Of a stretch of 64,000 nt of DNA, positions 7,768 to 16,173 are shown piece after piece. This DNA comes from JALYGY01 sp963800975 (GTDB lineage Bacteria > Actinomycetota > Rubrobacteria > Rubrobacterales > Rubrobacteraceae), in assembly GCA_963800975.1 (NCBI GenBank), contig CAWDDB010000005.1, forward strand, positions 186,001-250,000, in the 5' to 3' direction. The position numbers and the translations under genes are program-made. Within the stretch, counting starts at the first letter, position 1. The number at the start of each line of letters is the position of its first letter. A model generated the notes under the pieces. It searched no databases and had not been told where the DNA came from. It saw only the letters and a program-made list of their open reading frames with translations.

Positions 7768-8154
7768 CTACGCTTCGGGGTACGAGATGAACTCGAGCAG
7801 GGACCCGTCCGGGTCGCGGAAATAGACGCTCGTGCCTGTGCCCCTGGCGCCGAAGCGCTCGACGGGGCCAAGCTCGACCTCGACGCCGCTCCTTTCCAGG
7901 TGCTCCACTGCTCCTTCTACCGGCCCGGGCCACTCGAAGCACAGGTCGCTGTTGCCTGGTTGTACCGGGAGCTTCGCGACCGGCGCGGGATCCACGCCGG
8001 GGCCGTGCAGGTTGAGCTGGGCGTCCCCGAACCGGTAGGCCCAGCCGGGTCCGCGCGGGACGAGCTCGGCGCCGAGGACGTCGCGGTAGAAGGCGTTGGA
8101 TCTCTCCCAGTCGGAGACGTGGATCACGCAGTGGTCCAGCTTCACTTCGGGCAC
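7768..8154 (-). CDS. VOC family (glyoxalase-like) protein
   Basis: A 128-residue vicinal-oxygen-chelate protein with two beta-alpha-beta-beta-beta modules. The first begins LDHCVIHVSDWERSNAFYRDVLG and supplies a likely metal His; the second ends YFRDPDGSLLEFISYPE with the metal Glu. Members include glyoxalases, dioxygenases and drug-binding proteins; this one is short enough to be any of these. GGAGGGAG precedes the GTG start. It is cotranscribed with queG with four bases between, a link with no evident biochemical reason. Confidence 0.82.
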   Translation of the reverse strand: MPEVKLDHCVIHVSDWERSNAFYRDVLGAELVPRGPGWAYRFGDAQLNLHGPGVDPAPVAKLPVQPGNSDLCFEWPGPVEGAVEHLERSGVEVELGPVERFGARGTGTSVYFRDPDGSLLEFISYPEA

Positions 8155-8267
8155 GGGTCGCTCCCTCCGTTCGATGCCCCGCGATTGTAACCGCCGGAGC
8201 GGCCGGGAGCATGGAGAGTGTATATTTATCCCAACGGGGCGGTAGAGCGGTTCGTGAGGAGGAAAAC

Positions 8268-9671
8268 GTGGCGATATCCACCGTCGACCCTGCTACGGGC
8301 GAGGAGATCAAGACCTTCGAGGAGCTCTCCTGGGGGGAGATCGACGAGAAGATCGCGCGCTCGGTGGACACTTTCCGCGGGTACAAGTCGACCCCCATGT
8401 CAAAGAGGTCCGAGATGCTGCTCAGTGCGGCGGAGATCCTGGACGAGGAGGCCGAGCACTTCGGACGCCTGATGACGAGCGAGATGGGCAAGACGCTCGC
8501 CGCCGCGACCGCCGAGGCCCAGAAGTGCGCGCGCGGCTGCCGCTACTACGCCGAGAACGCGGCCCGCTTCCTGGAGGACGAGGAGGCCGAGCTCGAAGGC
8601 GGCGCGAGAGCCTTCGTCCGCTACGAGCCGCTAGGGCCCATCCTCGCGGTGATGCCGTGGAACTTCCCGTTCTGGCAGGTCTTCAGGCACGCGGCCCCTG
8701 TCCTGATGGCCGGGAACGTCGTCCTGCTCAAGCACGCCTCCAACGTGCCGCAGTGCGCCCTCGCCATCGAGGACGTCATCCGCCGGGTCGGCTTCCCGGA
8801 CGGGGCGTTCCAGACGCTCCTGATCGGCTCGGGCCAGGTGCAATCCGTCATCGCGGACCCGCGGGTACGGGCCGTGACGCTCACGGGCAGCGAGGGCGCC
8901 GGCCGCAGCGTCGGCGCCGGGGCGGGGGAGAACATCAAGCCGAGCGTGCTCGAGCTCGGCGGGAGCGACCCGTTTATCGTCATGCCGAGCGCGGACCTCG
9001 AGAAGGCCGTGGGCGCGGCCGTCGCCTCCCGCACGCTCAACAACGGCCAGTCTTGCATCAACGCCAAGAGGATCATCGTGCACGAGGAGGTTGCCGACGA
9101 GTTCGAGCGCCGCTTCGTCGAGAGCATGGCTGCGCTCAAGGTGGGCGACCCGCTTGAAGAGGACACGGACATGGGGCCGCTCGCGACGAGCCAGATCCTG
9201 GAGGACGTGGCGGCGCAGGTCAGAGAGAGCGTCGAGGCCGGGGCACGCGTGCTGACCGGCGGAAAGCCGTTGGAAGGGCCAGGCAACTTCTACCCGCCAA
9301 CAGTCATCACGGACATACCCGAGGTTTCCCCGGCCTACGGGGAGGAGATCTTCGGCCCCGTCGCCTCGCTGTTCCGGGTCGCGAGCGTGGACGGCGCGAT
9401 CCGCCTCGCCAACGACACCGCGTTCGGGCTCGGATCCAGCGCCTGGACCGCCGACCCGGCCGAGCAGGAGCGCTTCGTAGTGGAGATAGAGGCCGGCATG
9501 GTCTACATAAACCGGATGACCGAGTCAACGCCCGAGATCCCCTTCGGCGGCGCGAAGAGCTCCGGCTACGGCCGCGAGCTGTCCCACTACGGCGTCCGGG
9601 AGTTCACCAACGTCAAGACCGTCTGGATCGACCGCGGCGATGTCGGGAGCGGCGCCGCGGCATCCGAGTAG
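8268..9671 (+). CDS. aldehyde dehydrogenase, succinate-semialdehyde dehydrogenase type
   Basis: A 467-residue NAD(P)-dependent aldehyde dehydrogenase opening with ISTVDPATGEEIKTF, typical of the succinate-semialdehyde branch. Visible sites are the PWNFPFWQVFRHA cofactor segment, the TGSEGAGR cofactor-binding turn, the ELGGSDPFIV glutamate motif, the catalytic Cys in NNGQSCINAKR and EIFGPVASLF. It probably oxidises succinate semialdehyde to succinate (GABA shunt), although close relatives accept other short aldehydes. The GTG at 8268 follows GTGAGGAGG at the right distance; the open frame to 8211 lacks one. No aminotransferase lies nearby. Confidence 0.88.
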   Translation: MAISTVDPATGEEIKTFEELSWGEIDEKIARSVDTFRGYKSTPMSKRSEMLLSAAEILDEEAEHFGRLMTSEMGKTLAAATAEAQKCARGCRYYAENAARFLEDEEAELEGGARAFVRYEPLGPILAVMPWNFPFWQVFRHAAPVLMAGNVVLLKHASNVPQCALAIEDVIRRVGFPDGAFQTLLIGSGQVQSVIADPRVRAVTLTGSEGAGRSVGAGAGENIKPSVLELGGSDPFIVMPSADLEKAVGAAVASRTLNNGQSCINAKRIIVHEEVADEFERRFVESMAALKVGDPLEEDTDMGPLATSQILEDVAAQVRESVEAGARVLTGGKPLEGPGNFYPPTVITDIPEVSPAYGEEIFGPVASLFRVASVDGAIRLANDTAFGLGSSAWTADPAEQERFVVEIEAGMVYINRMTESTPEIPFGGAKSSGYGRELSHYGVREFTNVKTVWIDRGDVGSGAAASE

Positions 9672-9732
9672 CCGCCGGTCGTGAAAGAACTTGCTGACGT
9701 TCGAAGCGCCCGAGGCTAAGCTAGGGTCCACT

Positions 9733-10206
9733 ATGACGGCAACCGTCCGCAACAGGCTACTCCTTCTTGGCTCCGCGTGGGGCGTGCTCCTTGCGGCACT
9801 GCCGGCGCTCGTAATGACGCGGCCCTACCGCCTTACCGGCTTCCTCCTCGCGGCTCTCGCCTGCGCGGCGCTCGGCGGCTGCGTGGGCACCCTGGTGGCG
9901 GGACGAAGGGCGGCCTTGCGCGGCGGCGCCGGTGGCACGGTGCTCGCGGGGATCGGCACGGGGTTCTTGCAGGGCCTGGTCGGCGGGGCTTTCGCGGCGC
10001 TCCTGATCTGGGCGCTCATGGCGATCACCCTCTCCGGCTTTACCCTGGAGAACCCGGTCGAGCTCTCGACGCTGATGCAGCCGCGCGTCTTCCTCGGCAG
10101 CTTCTTCGTCGCGCTCTCCGTGTTTCTCTACGCTATCGCGGGCGGGACCCTGCTCGGCCCCGCCTTCGGACGGCTCCTCGACCGCGTCGTAAGGGAGGGC
10201 CCGTGA
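9733..10206 (+). CDS. membrane protein, hypothetical (first of a pair)
   Basis: A 157-residue integral membrane protein with four predicted helices: LLLGSAWGVLLAALPALVM, LTGFLLAALACAALGGCVG, GIGTGFLQGLVGGAFAALLI and FVALSVFLYAIAGGTLLG. Rich in Gly and Ala; no catalytic motif seen. The ATG at 9733 is preferred over the in-frame start at 9691 because TAGGGT, a plausible -10 box, lies five bases upstream. Its TGA overlaps the GTG of the next membrane-protein gene, so the two are coupled and may form a heteromeric complex. Confidence 0.65.
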   Translation: MTATVRNRLLLLGSAWGVLLAALPALVMTRPYRLTGFLLAALACAALGGCVGTLVAGRRAALRGGAGGTVLAGIGTGFLQGLVGGAFAALLIWALMAITLSGFTLENPVELSTLMQPRVFLGSFFVALSVFLYAIAGGTLLGPAFGRLLDRVVREGP

Positions 10207-10751
10207 TCTTGCTGCGTCTCCTCGGCATCGGGGCCATCTACGGCCTCGGCTTCATGTTCGTCAAGTCGCTCTTCCCCGAGCCCTTCGCGCTGCTCGTGTT
10301 GCAGGGTGGGGGCAGCAGCGAGGGCAATCTGACCGTGCTCTCGCTCGTCTACATGGGCGTCGGCCTGATCTCCGGCCTCGTCGCGGCCCCGCTCTTCGGG
10401 GGCCTCCTGCTCCTGCGGCGCGGCGACGGCGAGGCATCCCAGGCCTCACGCTTCACCCTGAGCCTCGCGCTGGCGCTGCTTATGGGCGTGATCTCCGGCA
10501 TCCTGACCCTTGTCGTCTACGCGACCGGTATCCTGCCGGCCGGCGGCGTGCTCGACCCCCTGCGCCTGATCCGGGCCTCCGCTTTCCCGACCGGACCCCC
10601 GTTCCTCGTCGCCTGGACCATCGCCCGTGACCTCCTGCCCGCCGGCCTGACCGGGCTCTTCCTCTCGCCCGTGGCCGGGGGCTTGTTGCAACGACTCTAC
10701 GCCGGCGAACGCCCGCGCGAGCAGAAGCATTACGAAGTGGAAGACTTGTAG
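10203..10751 (+). CDS. membrane protein, hypothetical (second of a pair)
   Basis: A 182-residue integral membrane protein with helices near LLGIGAIYGLGFMFV, VYMGVGLISGLVAAPLFGG, LSLALALLMGVISGILTLVV and a Pro-rich last segment (TIARDLLPAGLTGLFLSPVAGG). It ends in a charged tail. It starts at a GTG whose last two bases are within the TGA of the preceding gene. Size, helix count and coupling suggest it works with that protein; no family is recognised. An inverted-repeat element begins six bases after its stop. Confidence 0.65.
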   Translation: MILLRLLGIGAIYGLGFMFVKSLFPEPFALLVLQGGGSSEGNLTVLSLVYMGVGLISGLVAAPLFGGLLLLRRGDGEASQASRFTLSLALALLMGVISGILTLVVYATGILPAGGVLDPLRLIRASAFPTGPPFLVAWTIARDLLPAGLTGLFLSPVAGGLLQRLYAGERPREQKHYEVEDL

Positions 10752-10756
10752 CGGCC

Positions 10757-10890
10757 AGCTTTCAGCTCTCAGCGGTCAGGACAGAGCAGTAGGAGCGATC
10801 GTTGGGGAATCCATTGCGTCAATACGAAGCCGAGCGGCGGTTTACGACTAGAGCAACGAAACCGGGAAAGAAGCTGAAAGCTGACCGCTC
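10757..10890. repeat. intergenic inverted-repeat element, AGCTTTCAGC family
   Basis: The left arm (10757-10779, AGCTTTCAGCT then AGCGGTCAG) and right arm (10871-10890, AAGCTGAAAGCTGACCGCTC) are built from the same two words in opposite orientation and could pair. The element fills exactly the gap between two convergent genes: it starts just after the stop at 10751 and ends at the stop of the minus-strand gene at 10890. Related elements lie at 38431 and 61324. Confidence 0.6.
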
Positions 10891-11138
10891 TAAATAATGC
10901 TAACCAGCGGGGCGAGCTTGCAGTCCGCCAGGGCGTAGTCCTCGGTCTTGTGGGAGGAACGTACCCGGTACTCGAGGCAGTTGGCCCGGCAGTCCACCTT
11001 GCCGCAGGGAATCTCGATCGTCCCGAGATCCTCTACGATGCGCACCACGGGGTCGAGATCGTCGCCCGGCACAGCTTCCTTGTGACGGACGTACTCCCCT
11101 TCCTCGTAGTGTCCCCGCCCGTAGCGAAATACGGTCAT
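10890..11138 (-). CDS. small cysteine-rich protein, hypothetical
   Basis: An 82-residue protein with no signal peptide or membrane helix. It contains CGKVDCRANC around residue 45 and a later ADCKLAP, four cysteines that could bind a metal or form a cluster. A His/Tyr/Glu-rich start (FRYGRGHYEEGEY) precedes them. I chose the ATG at 11138 because TACAAT lies six bases before it, a leaderless arrangement; the longer frame to 11171 has no ribosome binding site. Family not recognised. Confidence 0.5.
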   Translation of the reverse strand: MTVFRYGRGHYEEGEYVRHKEAVPGDDLDPVVRIVEDLGTIEIPCGKVDCRANCLEYRVRSSHKTEDYALADCKLAPLVSII

Positions 11139-11144
11139 GCAGGA

Positions 11145-11150
11145 ATTGTA
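11145..11150 (-). promoter_or_regulatory. candidate -10 box, leaderless
   Basis: TACAAT on the minus strand, six bases before the ATG at 11138. Confidence 0.35.
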
Positions 11151-11326
11151 CACTCGTTTGACCTCGATCACATCAAGTGTTGAGCGGGCGGCGCATCAGG
11201 GTGGCCCAACAGAATTCATACGGCGGGCCTCAGGTAACGATCCGAGCGTGTCGCCGCGCCGCAGGCGAGTGGTCCGCTACAATCCCACGGGCGGGGTCCC
11301 CGAGCCGCGGAAGGCCGGTGGTAGAC

Positions 11327-12127
11327 ATGGTGCGGGAACGGAACGCCGGGACGGAAAGCCTGCGCGGGAAGGTGGCGCTCGTCACGGGGGCAAGCCGGCG
11401 CAGGGGCATAGGGACGGCGGTCTGCCGGGCGCTTGCCGCGCGGGGCGCCGACGTCTTCTTCACGCACTGGGCTCCCTTCGACAGGACCCAGCCCGTGGGA
11501 GAGGACCCGGAAGCCCCGGCCGCGCTCCGGAGCGAACTGCGCGACCTGGGCGTCCACGCGGAATGCGTGGAGATGGACCTCTCCCTCACGGATTCGCCCG
11601 TGAGCCTGCTCGACGCGGTTACAGAGCGACTCGGAGCGACCTCCATACTCGTCAACAACGCGGCGTACTCCGCGCGCGACGGCTTCGAGAGGCTCGACGC
11701 AGCGACGCTCGACGCGCACTACGCGGTCAACCTGCGTGCGCCCGCGCTCCTCAGCGTCGAGTTCGCGCGGCAATACCCCGGTGGCGCGGGCGGCAGGATC
11801 ATCAACTTCACCTCGGGTCAGTCGCTCGGGCCGATGCTGGGGGAGCTGGCCTACGCCGCGACCAAGGCAGCAGTCGAGGCCTTCACCGTCACGCTTGCCG
11901 CCGAGGTCGGGCACAAGGGCATCACCGTCAACGCCGTGGACCCCGGCCCGACGGACACCGGCTGGATGACCGAGGAGGTGAAGCGCGGGCTCGCGTCGAA
12001 GTTCCCAGCGGGCAAGGTCGGGGAACCGGAGGACGCGGCCCGGCTCGTGGCCTTCCTGGCTAGCGAGGAGGCGGCCTGGATCACAGGCCAGATCATCCAC
12101 TCCGAGGGCGGCTTCCTTCGCCGGTGA
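11327..12127 (+). CDS. short-chain dehydrogenase/reductase
   Basis: A 266-residue SDR of the classical type. The cofactor glycine motif is TGASRRRGIG near residue 20. NNAAYSA, the catalytic Ser in FTSGQSLG and the YAATK catalytic Tyr/Lys follow, and VDPGPTDTGWM matches the PG motif. The Arg-rich cofactor loop could favour NADP. The protein resembles 3-oxoacyl-ACP reductase-like SDRs from actinobacteria, but the substrate cannot be told. A TACAAT box lies at 11278-11283. It stands alone between a small Cys-rich gene and a membrane-protein gene. Confidence 0.85.
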   Translation: MVRERNAGTESLRGKVALVTGASRRRGIGTAVCRALAARGADVFFTHWAPFDRTQPVGEDPEAPAALRSELRDLGVHAECVEMDLSLTDSPVSLLDAVTERLGATSILVNNAAYSARDGFERLDAATLDAHYAVNLRAPALLSVEFARQYPGGAGGRIINFTSGQSLGPMLGELAYAATKAAVEAFTVTLAAEVGHKGITVNAVDPGPTDTGWMTEEVKRGLASKFPAGKVGEPEDAARLVAFLASEEAAWITGQIIHSEGGFLRR

Positions 12128-12195
12128 TCGCACGAAAGCGAGCCGTTGTCTGACGGTTCGTGTCCGACCTTCCGGGTATCCTCCGGAGAATGCCC

Positions 12196-12201
12196 TAGAA
12201 T
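12196..12201 (+). promoter_or_regulatory. candidate -10 box, near-leaderless
   Basis: TAGAAT nine bases before the ATG at 12211; no clear -35 box is visible. Confidence 0.35.
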
Positions 12202-12210
12202 ACGACGACC

Positions 12211-12615
12211 ATGGAGCCCGCCGGTCCGTTCATGAAGCGTCGGCGCCGCCAGCCCAGGGGTCTGCTCGACGAGCACGACCCCGAGCTCGACGCCCCGATC
12301 AAGGGCCCTCTCTTCCCGCGCCCGGTCTTCCTCTCCCTGCTGATCTTCTTCGGAGCCGCCCTGATGCTCACCGTCGACTGGTTCGTGCTCCTGCTCCTCA
12401 ACGTCGAGGGCGTTCGCCTGCAGATGGGATCCCTCAACACGCTGCGCGTCACGGCCGCGCTCATGGCCGGGATAGCCCTCCCATCGGTTATGCTCATGGC
12501 CCACTACCGCCGCGTCTACTCCTACGTCTCCGAAGAGAACGTCTTCTTCGCCATCACCTTCTCGCTCTCGTTCATGCTAGGCCTTCCGTGCGGCCTGGTG
12601 GGCCTCTTTGGATAA
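12211..12615 (+). CDS. small membrane protein, hypothetical
   Basis: A 134-residue protein with a basic, Arg-rich N-terminus (KRRRRQPRG), a GLLDEHDPELDAPIKGP linker and three membrane helices (about 48-68, 84-104 and 113-133). The basic end would lie in the cytoplasm. There is no Shine-Dalgarno motif; a TAGAAT box nine bases upstream suggests a nearly leaderless message. The stop overlaps the start of the ATP-grasp gene by eight bases, so the two are probably coupled. Family not recognised. Confidence 0.6.
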   Translation: MEPAGPFMKRRRRQPRGLLDEHDPELDAPIKGPLFPRPVFLSLLIFFGAALMLTVDWFVLLLLNVEGVRLQMGSLNTLRVTAALMAGIALPSVMLMAHYRRVYSYVSEENVFFAITFSLSFMLGLPCGLVGLFG

Positions 12616-14017
12616 AGAGGCTGCAGCCTTGAGGTTCGAGCGGTCTCTCTCGGCTCCCAACGAGGTTTTCGCGTCAGACGGCCACGTCCTGTCCCATTAC
12701 CGGCCGGTGCTGGACGAGATGGAGACGATGGGGGCCGGGGAGTGGGCGCGGAGGGTACACCGCGCCCACGCCGGGATGCTCGAGGCGCAGCTCGGGGTCG
12801 GGGTCTCGGGCGGCGACAAGACCCACCCGACGGATTACTTCCCCCGCCTGATCCCGGCCCGGGACTGGCAAACGCTCGAGCGGGGCCTCGCCCAGCGCAT
12901 GCTCGCCGTGAACGAGTGGCTGCGGCGCCTCGAGGCTGGCAAGGACGAGGTTGTTCCGGCAGAGATCGTGCGGAGCAGCGCGCTCTACGACGAGTCTATC
13001 CCGACCCGCTTCGGGAGCGTGCCAAACAGGCAGATGGGCTTCGATATCGTGGCGGTGGCGGGCGAGAACGGCGGCTGGGAGTACATCGTCATCGAAGACA
13101 ACGCCAAGATGCCCGTAGGCATCGAGCCGATGGCCCTGATGCGCGCCCGCACCGCCGAGGTCCTGCCGGGGTCGTACGCCGCGCTAGGGGTGCGGTCCCT
13201 GGACGGGTTGATGCAGCGCTTCGGGGAGATACTGCGGGCTGCCTCTGGGATGGCGGATCCTACGCTCGCCATCCTCTCCACCGGCCCGGACGACCAGTAC
13301 TACCTGGACCACAAGGTCTTCGCCGCGGAGCTCGACGCGGTTATTGCGGAGCGGCACGAGGTCGAGATCGACCGCGATGGATGCCTGGTGCACGCGGCGA
13401 GCGGGCGCCGGCTCGACGTCGTCTACGAGCGCATCGAGGACGGCAGGATCTACGACGAGCTACCGGGGCTCATCGAGTCCCAGGCCTCGGGCAAGGTCCA
13501 GGCCATCTTCGCGCCCAACCTCGGCATCGCAGACGACAAGGGCGTCTACCCCTTTGTTCCTGAGATGATCCGGACGTACCTGGGCGAAGAGCCTATCCTC
13601 CAGAACGCCGAGACCTACTCCCTGGCCATCGAGGACGACGAACGGTACGTCATGGACCACTTCGACGAGCTGGTCATAAAGAGCCGCAGCGGCTGGGGCG
13701 GCACGGACGTCCTTATAGCCCCGGAAGAGTCGGACCAGGACGTCGAAGAGTTTCGCAAACAGGTCGAGGAGAACCCCATAGAGTACGTCGCCCAGACCGT
13801 TCTCGACTTCTCGACACACGCGCTGTGCGAGGCCGAGGATGGCGCGCTCGTCCTGCGCGACTCGCACGCGGACTATCGCATACACGCCCTCGCGCCCGAC
13901 GCCGAAACCGTCGAGGTCGTGCCCGGCGCTATGACGCGGGTCGCGGCCCCCGGCAGCAAGCTCGTCAACATCTCCAGCGGCGGCAAGATGAAGGACACCT
14001 GGGTGACGAGCTCCTAG
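12608..14017 (+). CDS. circularly permuted ATP-grasp protein
   Basis: A 469-residue protein of the circularly permuted type 2 ATP-grasp group (DUF404/407-like, COG2308). Typical segments are HYRPVLDEM near the start, GDKTHPTDYFPRLIPARDW, YIVIEDNAKMPVGIEP, KSRSGWGGTDVLIAP and the C-terminal LVNISSGGKMKDTW. Family members are thought to ligate amino acids or peptides using ATP, and usually lie beside an alpha-E domain protein and a transglutaminase-like protease; neither is present here. The start is uncertain: the TTG at 12608 overlaps the upstream membrane-protein gene, and a slightly later start would also fit the family. Confidence 0.78.
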   Translation: MDKEAAALRFERSLSAPNEVFASDGHVLSHYRPVLDEMETMGAGEWARRVHRAHAGMLEAQLGVGVSGGDKTHPTDYFPRLIPARDWQTLERGLAQRMLAVNEWLRRLEAGKDEVVPAEIVRSSALYDESIPTRFGSVPNRQMGFDIVAVAGENGGWEYIVIEDNAKMPVGIEPMALMRARTAEVLPGSYAALGVRSLDGLMQRFGEILRAASGMADPTLAILSTGPDDQYYLDHKVFAAELDAVIAERHEVEIDRDGCLVHAASGRRLDVVYERIEDGRIYDELPGLIESQASGKVQAIFAPNLGIADDKGVYPFVPEMIRTYLGEEPILQNAETYSLAIEDDERYVMDHFDELVIKSRSGWGGTDVLIAPEESDQDVEEFRKQVEENPIEYVAQTVLDFSTHALCEAEDGALVLRDSHADYRIHALAPDAETVEVVPGAMTRVAAPGSKLVNISSGGKMKDTWVTSS

Positions 14018-14267
14018 GCACGTCGCCTTCGGCGGCTCGTCAACCTGCACTCTGAGCAAAGCGAAGCCTGCCGGAGCGTGCCAACAATCAAGCCGCATTC
14101 GCGAAACTATCTCCGAAACGGGAGCAAAAATACCTATTTCTAGGTATGGATCCACCCCGCCAGATAAGAGCTGGCTAAGAGGCGCCCGCTAGGCTGGTCA
14201 GGTAACGCGGTGGTCCAGGGGAGATGAGGAGAACCCAGGGCCGGCCAGAGAAGCGAAAGGAGAGACC

Positions 14268-14864
14268 GTGTTGAGAACAGTGGCGACCAAGGTAGCGTGG
14301 GTGGGAAGAACCGCCTCCATGGTGTTCGGGCTGGCCCTGGTGCTGGCCCTGATCCTGGGGGTGGCTTCCATGGCGTTAGGTGCCAACGGGGGCAACTTCA
14401 TCTTGGGCGAAAACAACAACGCGACGGCCCTTACGAGGCTCACCGGCAACGTCAACGGCTCCTCCATGCAGCTAATCAACAACGACCCGGGGGCCAACGA
14501 CACCGCCCTCAACCTGCAGGTGAAGCCAGGAGAGGCCCCCATGCGGGTAAACTCCAATGACCTGGTGACCAACCTGAACGCCGACTTCCTCGACGGCCTC
14601 GGCTCGGGCGCGTACATGAGGAGTCTCACCTACAACACCCAGAGCACTCTGGGTGCGGGCACCCAGTTAGGTGACGATACCTTCGAGAAGACCGCGTCGT
14701 GCATCTCTGGAGACAAATTGCTCTCTGGCGGGCCGGTCGACGTCGCCAAAACGAGTACCCTGCTGGAGAGCTACCCGGTGGACACTTCCCAATGGAAGGC
14801 GAGGATCGACAAGAACGACGCGACGGACGACTTCCGTGTGAGGGTGTTGTGTGCCGATCAATAG
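14268..14864 (+). CDS. exported surface protein, hypothetical
   Basis: A 198-residue protein with an N-terminal export segment (MLRTVATKVAWVGRT then a helix at about 17-36, probable cleavage after MALGA). The mature part is Asn/Gly-rich (NGGNFILGENN, NVNGSSMQLINN), followed by LQVKPGEAPMRVNS and LVTNLNADFLDGL, a motif seen in many secreted actinobacterial proteins. Two Cys (in ASCISGD and VLCADQ) may form a disulfide. AAAGGAGAG precedes the GTG. A perfect palindrome that looks like a terminator follows the stop. The gene at 3115 starts with the same 15-residue pattern. Role unknown; it may belong to the cell surface or spore coat. Confidence 0.72.
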   Translation: MLRTVATKVAWVGRTASMVFGLALVLALILGVASMALGANGGNFILGENNNATALTRLTGNVNGSSMQLINNDPGANDTALNLQVKPGEAPMRVNSNDLVTNLNADFLDGLGSGAYMRSLTYNTQSTLGAGTQLGDDTFEKTASCISGDKLLSGGPVDVAKTSTLLESYPVDTSQWKARIDKNDATDDFRVRVLCADQ

Positions 14865-14876
14865 AAACGGTGCGGT

Positions 14877-14902
14877 GTGCGGGAGGTTCGAACCTCCCGC
14901 AC
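14877..14902 (+). terminator. perfect hairpin after the surface protein gene
   Basis: A 26-base perfect palindrome (GTGCGGGAGGTT / AACCTCCCGCAC around CG) begins 13 bases after the stop codon. There is no T-run, so it may be a weak terminator or a 3'-end stabiliser. The GGTTCGAACC centre mimics a tRNA T-arm, but no tRNA can be folded around it. Confidence 0.5.
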
Positions 14903-15239
14903 GCCGAGCTATCGGCTCCCGGAGATCGGCAAGCTCAAAAATCGGGTAGCCGCAATCTGACCGAATACGACGCTGGTTACGGTCATCCAAACTTCTCCGG
15001 CGGCATTCGCGTGGAGCGGTTCGCCCGGGCCGCCGGTCGCGAAATCGCCCGCCTCCATCTCGACGCCGGTGTGGACACGCGCGCCACCTCGACGGCAGCG
15101 GCGCGCCGATCTTCGTGTCTCCTCGTCAGGGATACTCGGAATATCACCCTTTTGAGGGATACGCCGAACGTCTTCGGGTGAGATCATCCCGTTGTGTAAG
15201 CATCGATCCACGGGGGAAGTGGATTGGAGAGGAGGATCC
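14903..15239. other. intergenic region without a convincing gene
   Basis: A minus-strand frame (15331-14909) has no ribosome binding site and no recognisable product. AGGGATAC occurs twice near 15128-15160. The end holds the strong ribosome binding site of the next gene. Confidence 0.45.
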
Positions 15240-16115
15240 GTGGAGACTACAGACGTGGCCAAGGGGTACTTCGATGCCTGGAATCGGCACGATCCCGAAG
15301 CGATCGTCGCCACCTTCGCCGAGGGAGGCACCTACACCGACCCCAACGCCCCCGAAGGGCTTAGCGGGCAAGCCATAGCCGAGTACGCGGGCGTTCTCAT
15401 TACGGCCTTCCCCGATCTCTCCTTTGACGTTCTCAGCCACCACGCTACCGGCGACGGGACGGTTGTGGCCCGATGGATAATGCGCGGGACCAACACAGGC
15501 CCCTTGAGAGGAAATCCGCCGACCGGAGCCACCGTGGCCTTGCCGGGCGCGGACTTCATCGCGGTGGAGGGTGAGGAGGTCCGCTCCGTCGAGGGGTATT
15601 TCGACCGAAGGGCCTTTGTCGAACAGCTAGGGCTGCAGGTGATCGTGCAGCCGACCACTGTTGGGCCGTTTTCCTTCGGCTACGGCGTTCGTGCCCAGTC
15701 GGGCAAGCTCACGAAGCCAGGAGCCGTCAGCCTCACCTGGATACAGGCACGCTCCGAGGAGGAGGTCGGGCAGGTGCGGCAGTACAGCCGTGCCGTCGCG
15801 GCGGAGATGGTCGAGATGCCCGGCTTCATCGCCTGGATAGGCGTCGTGATCGCCAACCGGATGTTTACCATCACGGCGTGGGAGGACGCGGAGGCGGTAC
15901 TGCAGCTCAGGCGCGGCGGCACGCACCCGAAGGCGGTGGAGAGCTTTTTCGCTTCGGAGTTGGGCTCCAGCGCGATGACGAGCGTGTGGAAGCCAGAGCA
16001 CATCAACCCGCTGTGGGTGCGGTGCGAGTCGTGTGGGAATATGGAGGACTTCGAGCTCTCCGGCGGGACGTGCCAGTGCGGACAACCGCTCCCCGAGCCC
16101 CCACCTTACTGGTGA
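15240..16115 (+). CDS. SnoaL-like / ABM-like / zinc-ribbon fusion protein
   Basis: A 291-residue protein with three parts. Residues 1-125 are a SnoaL-type NTF2 domain (VAKGYFDAWNRHDPEAIVAT, GGTYTDPNAP, FPDLSFDVLSHHATGDG, GYFDRRAFVEQL). Residues about 135-255 look like a dimeric alpha/beta-barrel (antibiotic-monooxygenase-like) domain (SLTWIQARSEEEV, VEMPGFIAWIG, TITAWEDAEAV). The end is a short zinc ribbon with CESC and CQCGQ. The combination suggests a cyclase or monooxygenase for an aromatic or polyketide-like compound. The GTG at 15240 follows GGAGAGGAGG; the frame open to 15192 is not used. No pathway genes adjoin. Confidence 0.78.
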   Translation: METTDVAKGYFDAWNRHDPEAIVATFAEGGTYTDPNAPEGLSGQAIAEYAGVLITAFPDLSFDVLSHHATGDGTVVARWIMRGTNTGPLRGNPPTGATVALPGADFIAVEGEEVRSVEGYFDRRAFVEQLGLQVIVQPTTVGPFSFGYGVRAQSGKLTKPGAVSLTWIQARSEEEVGQVRQYSRAVAAEMVEMPGFIAWIGVVIANRMFTITAWEDAEAVLQLRRGGTHPKAVESFFASELGSSAMTSVWKPEHINPLWVRCESCGNMEDFELSGGTCQCGQPLPEPPPYW

Positions 16116-16173
16116 GAGGGGCTCGCGTCTGGGTTGTCGGTCGAACTGCCGGGAAGAACCTTGACCCGGAGGC

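Noticed and set aside
14877..14902. tRNA or tRNA-derived attachment site (GGTTCGAACC motif)
   Set aside because: Only the T-arm-like centre is present. The surrounding bases form a single perfect palindrome and no acceptor, D or anticodon arms can be drawn.
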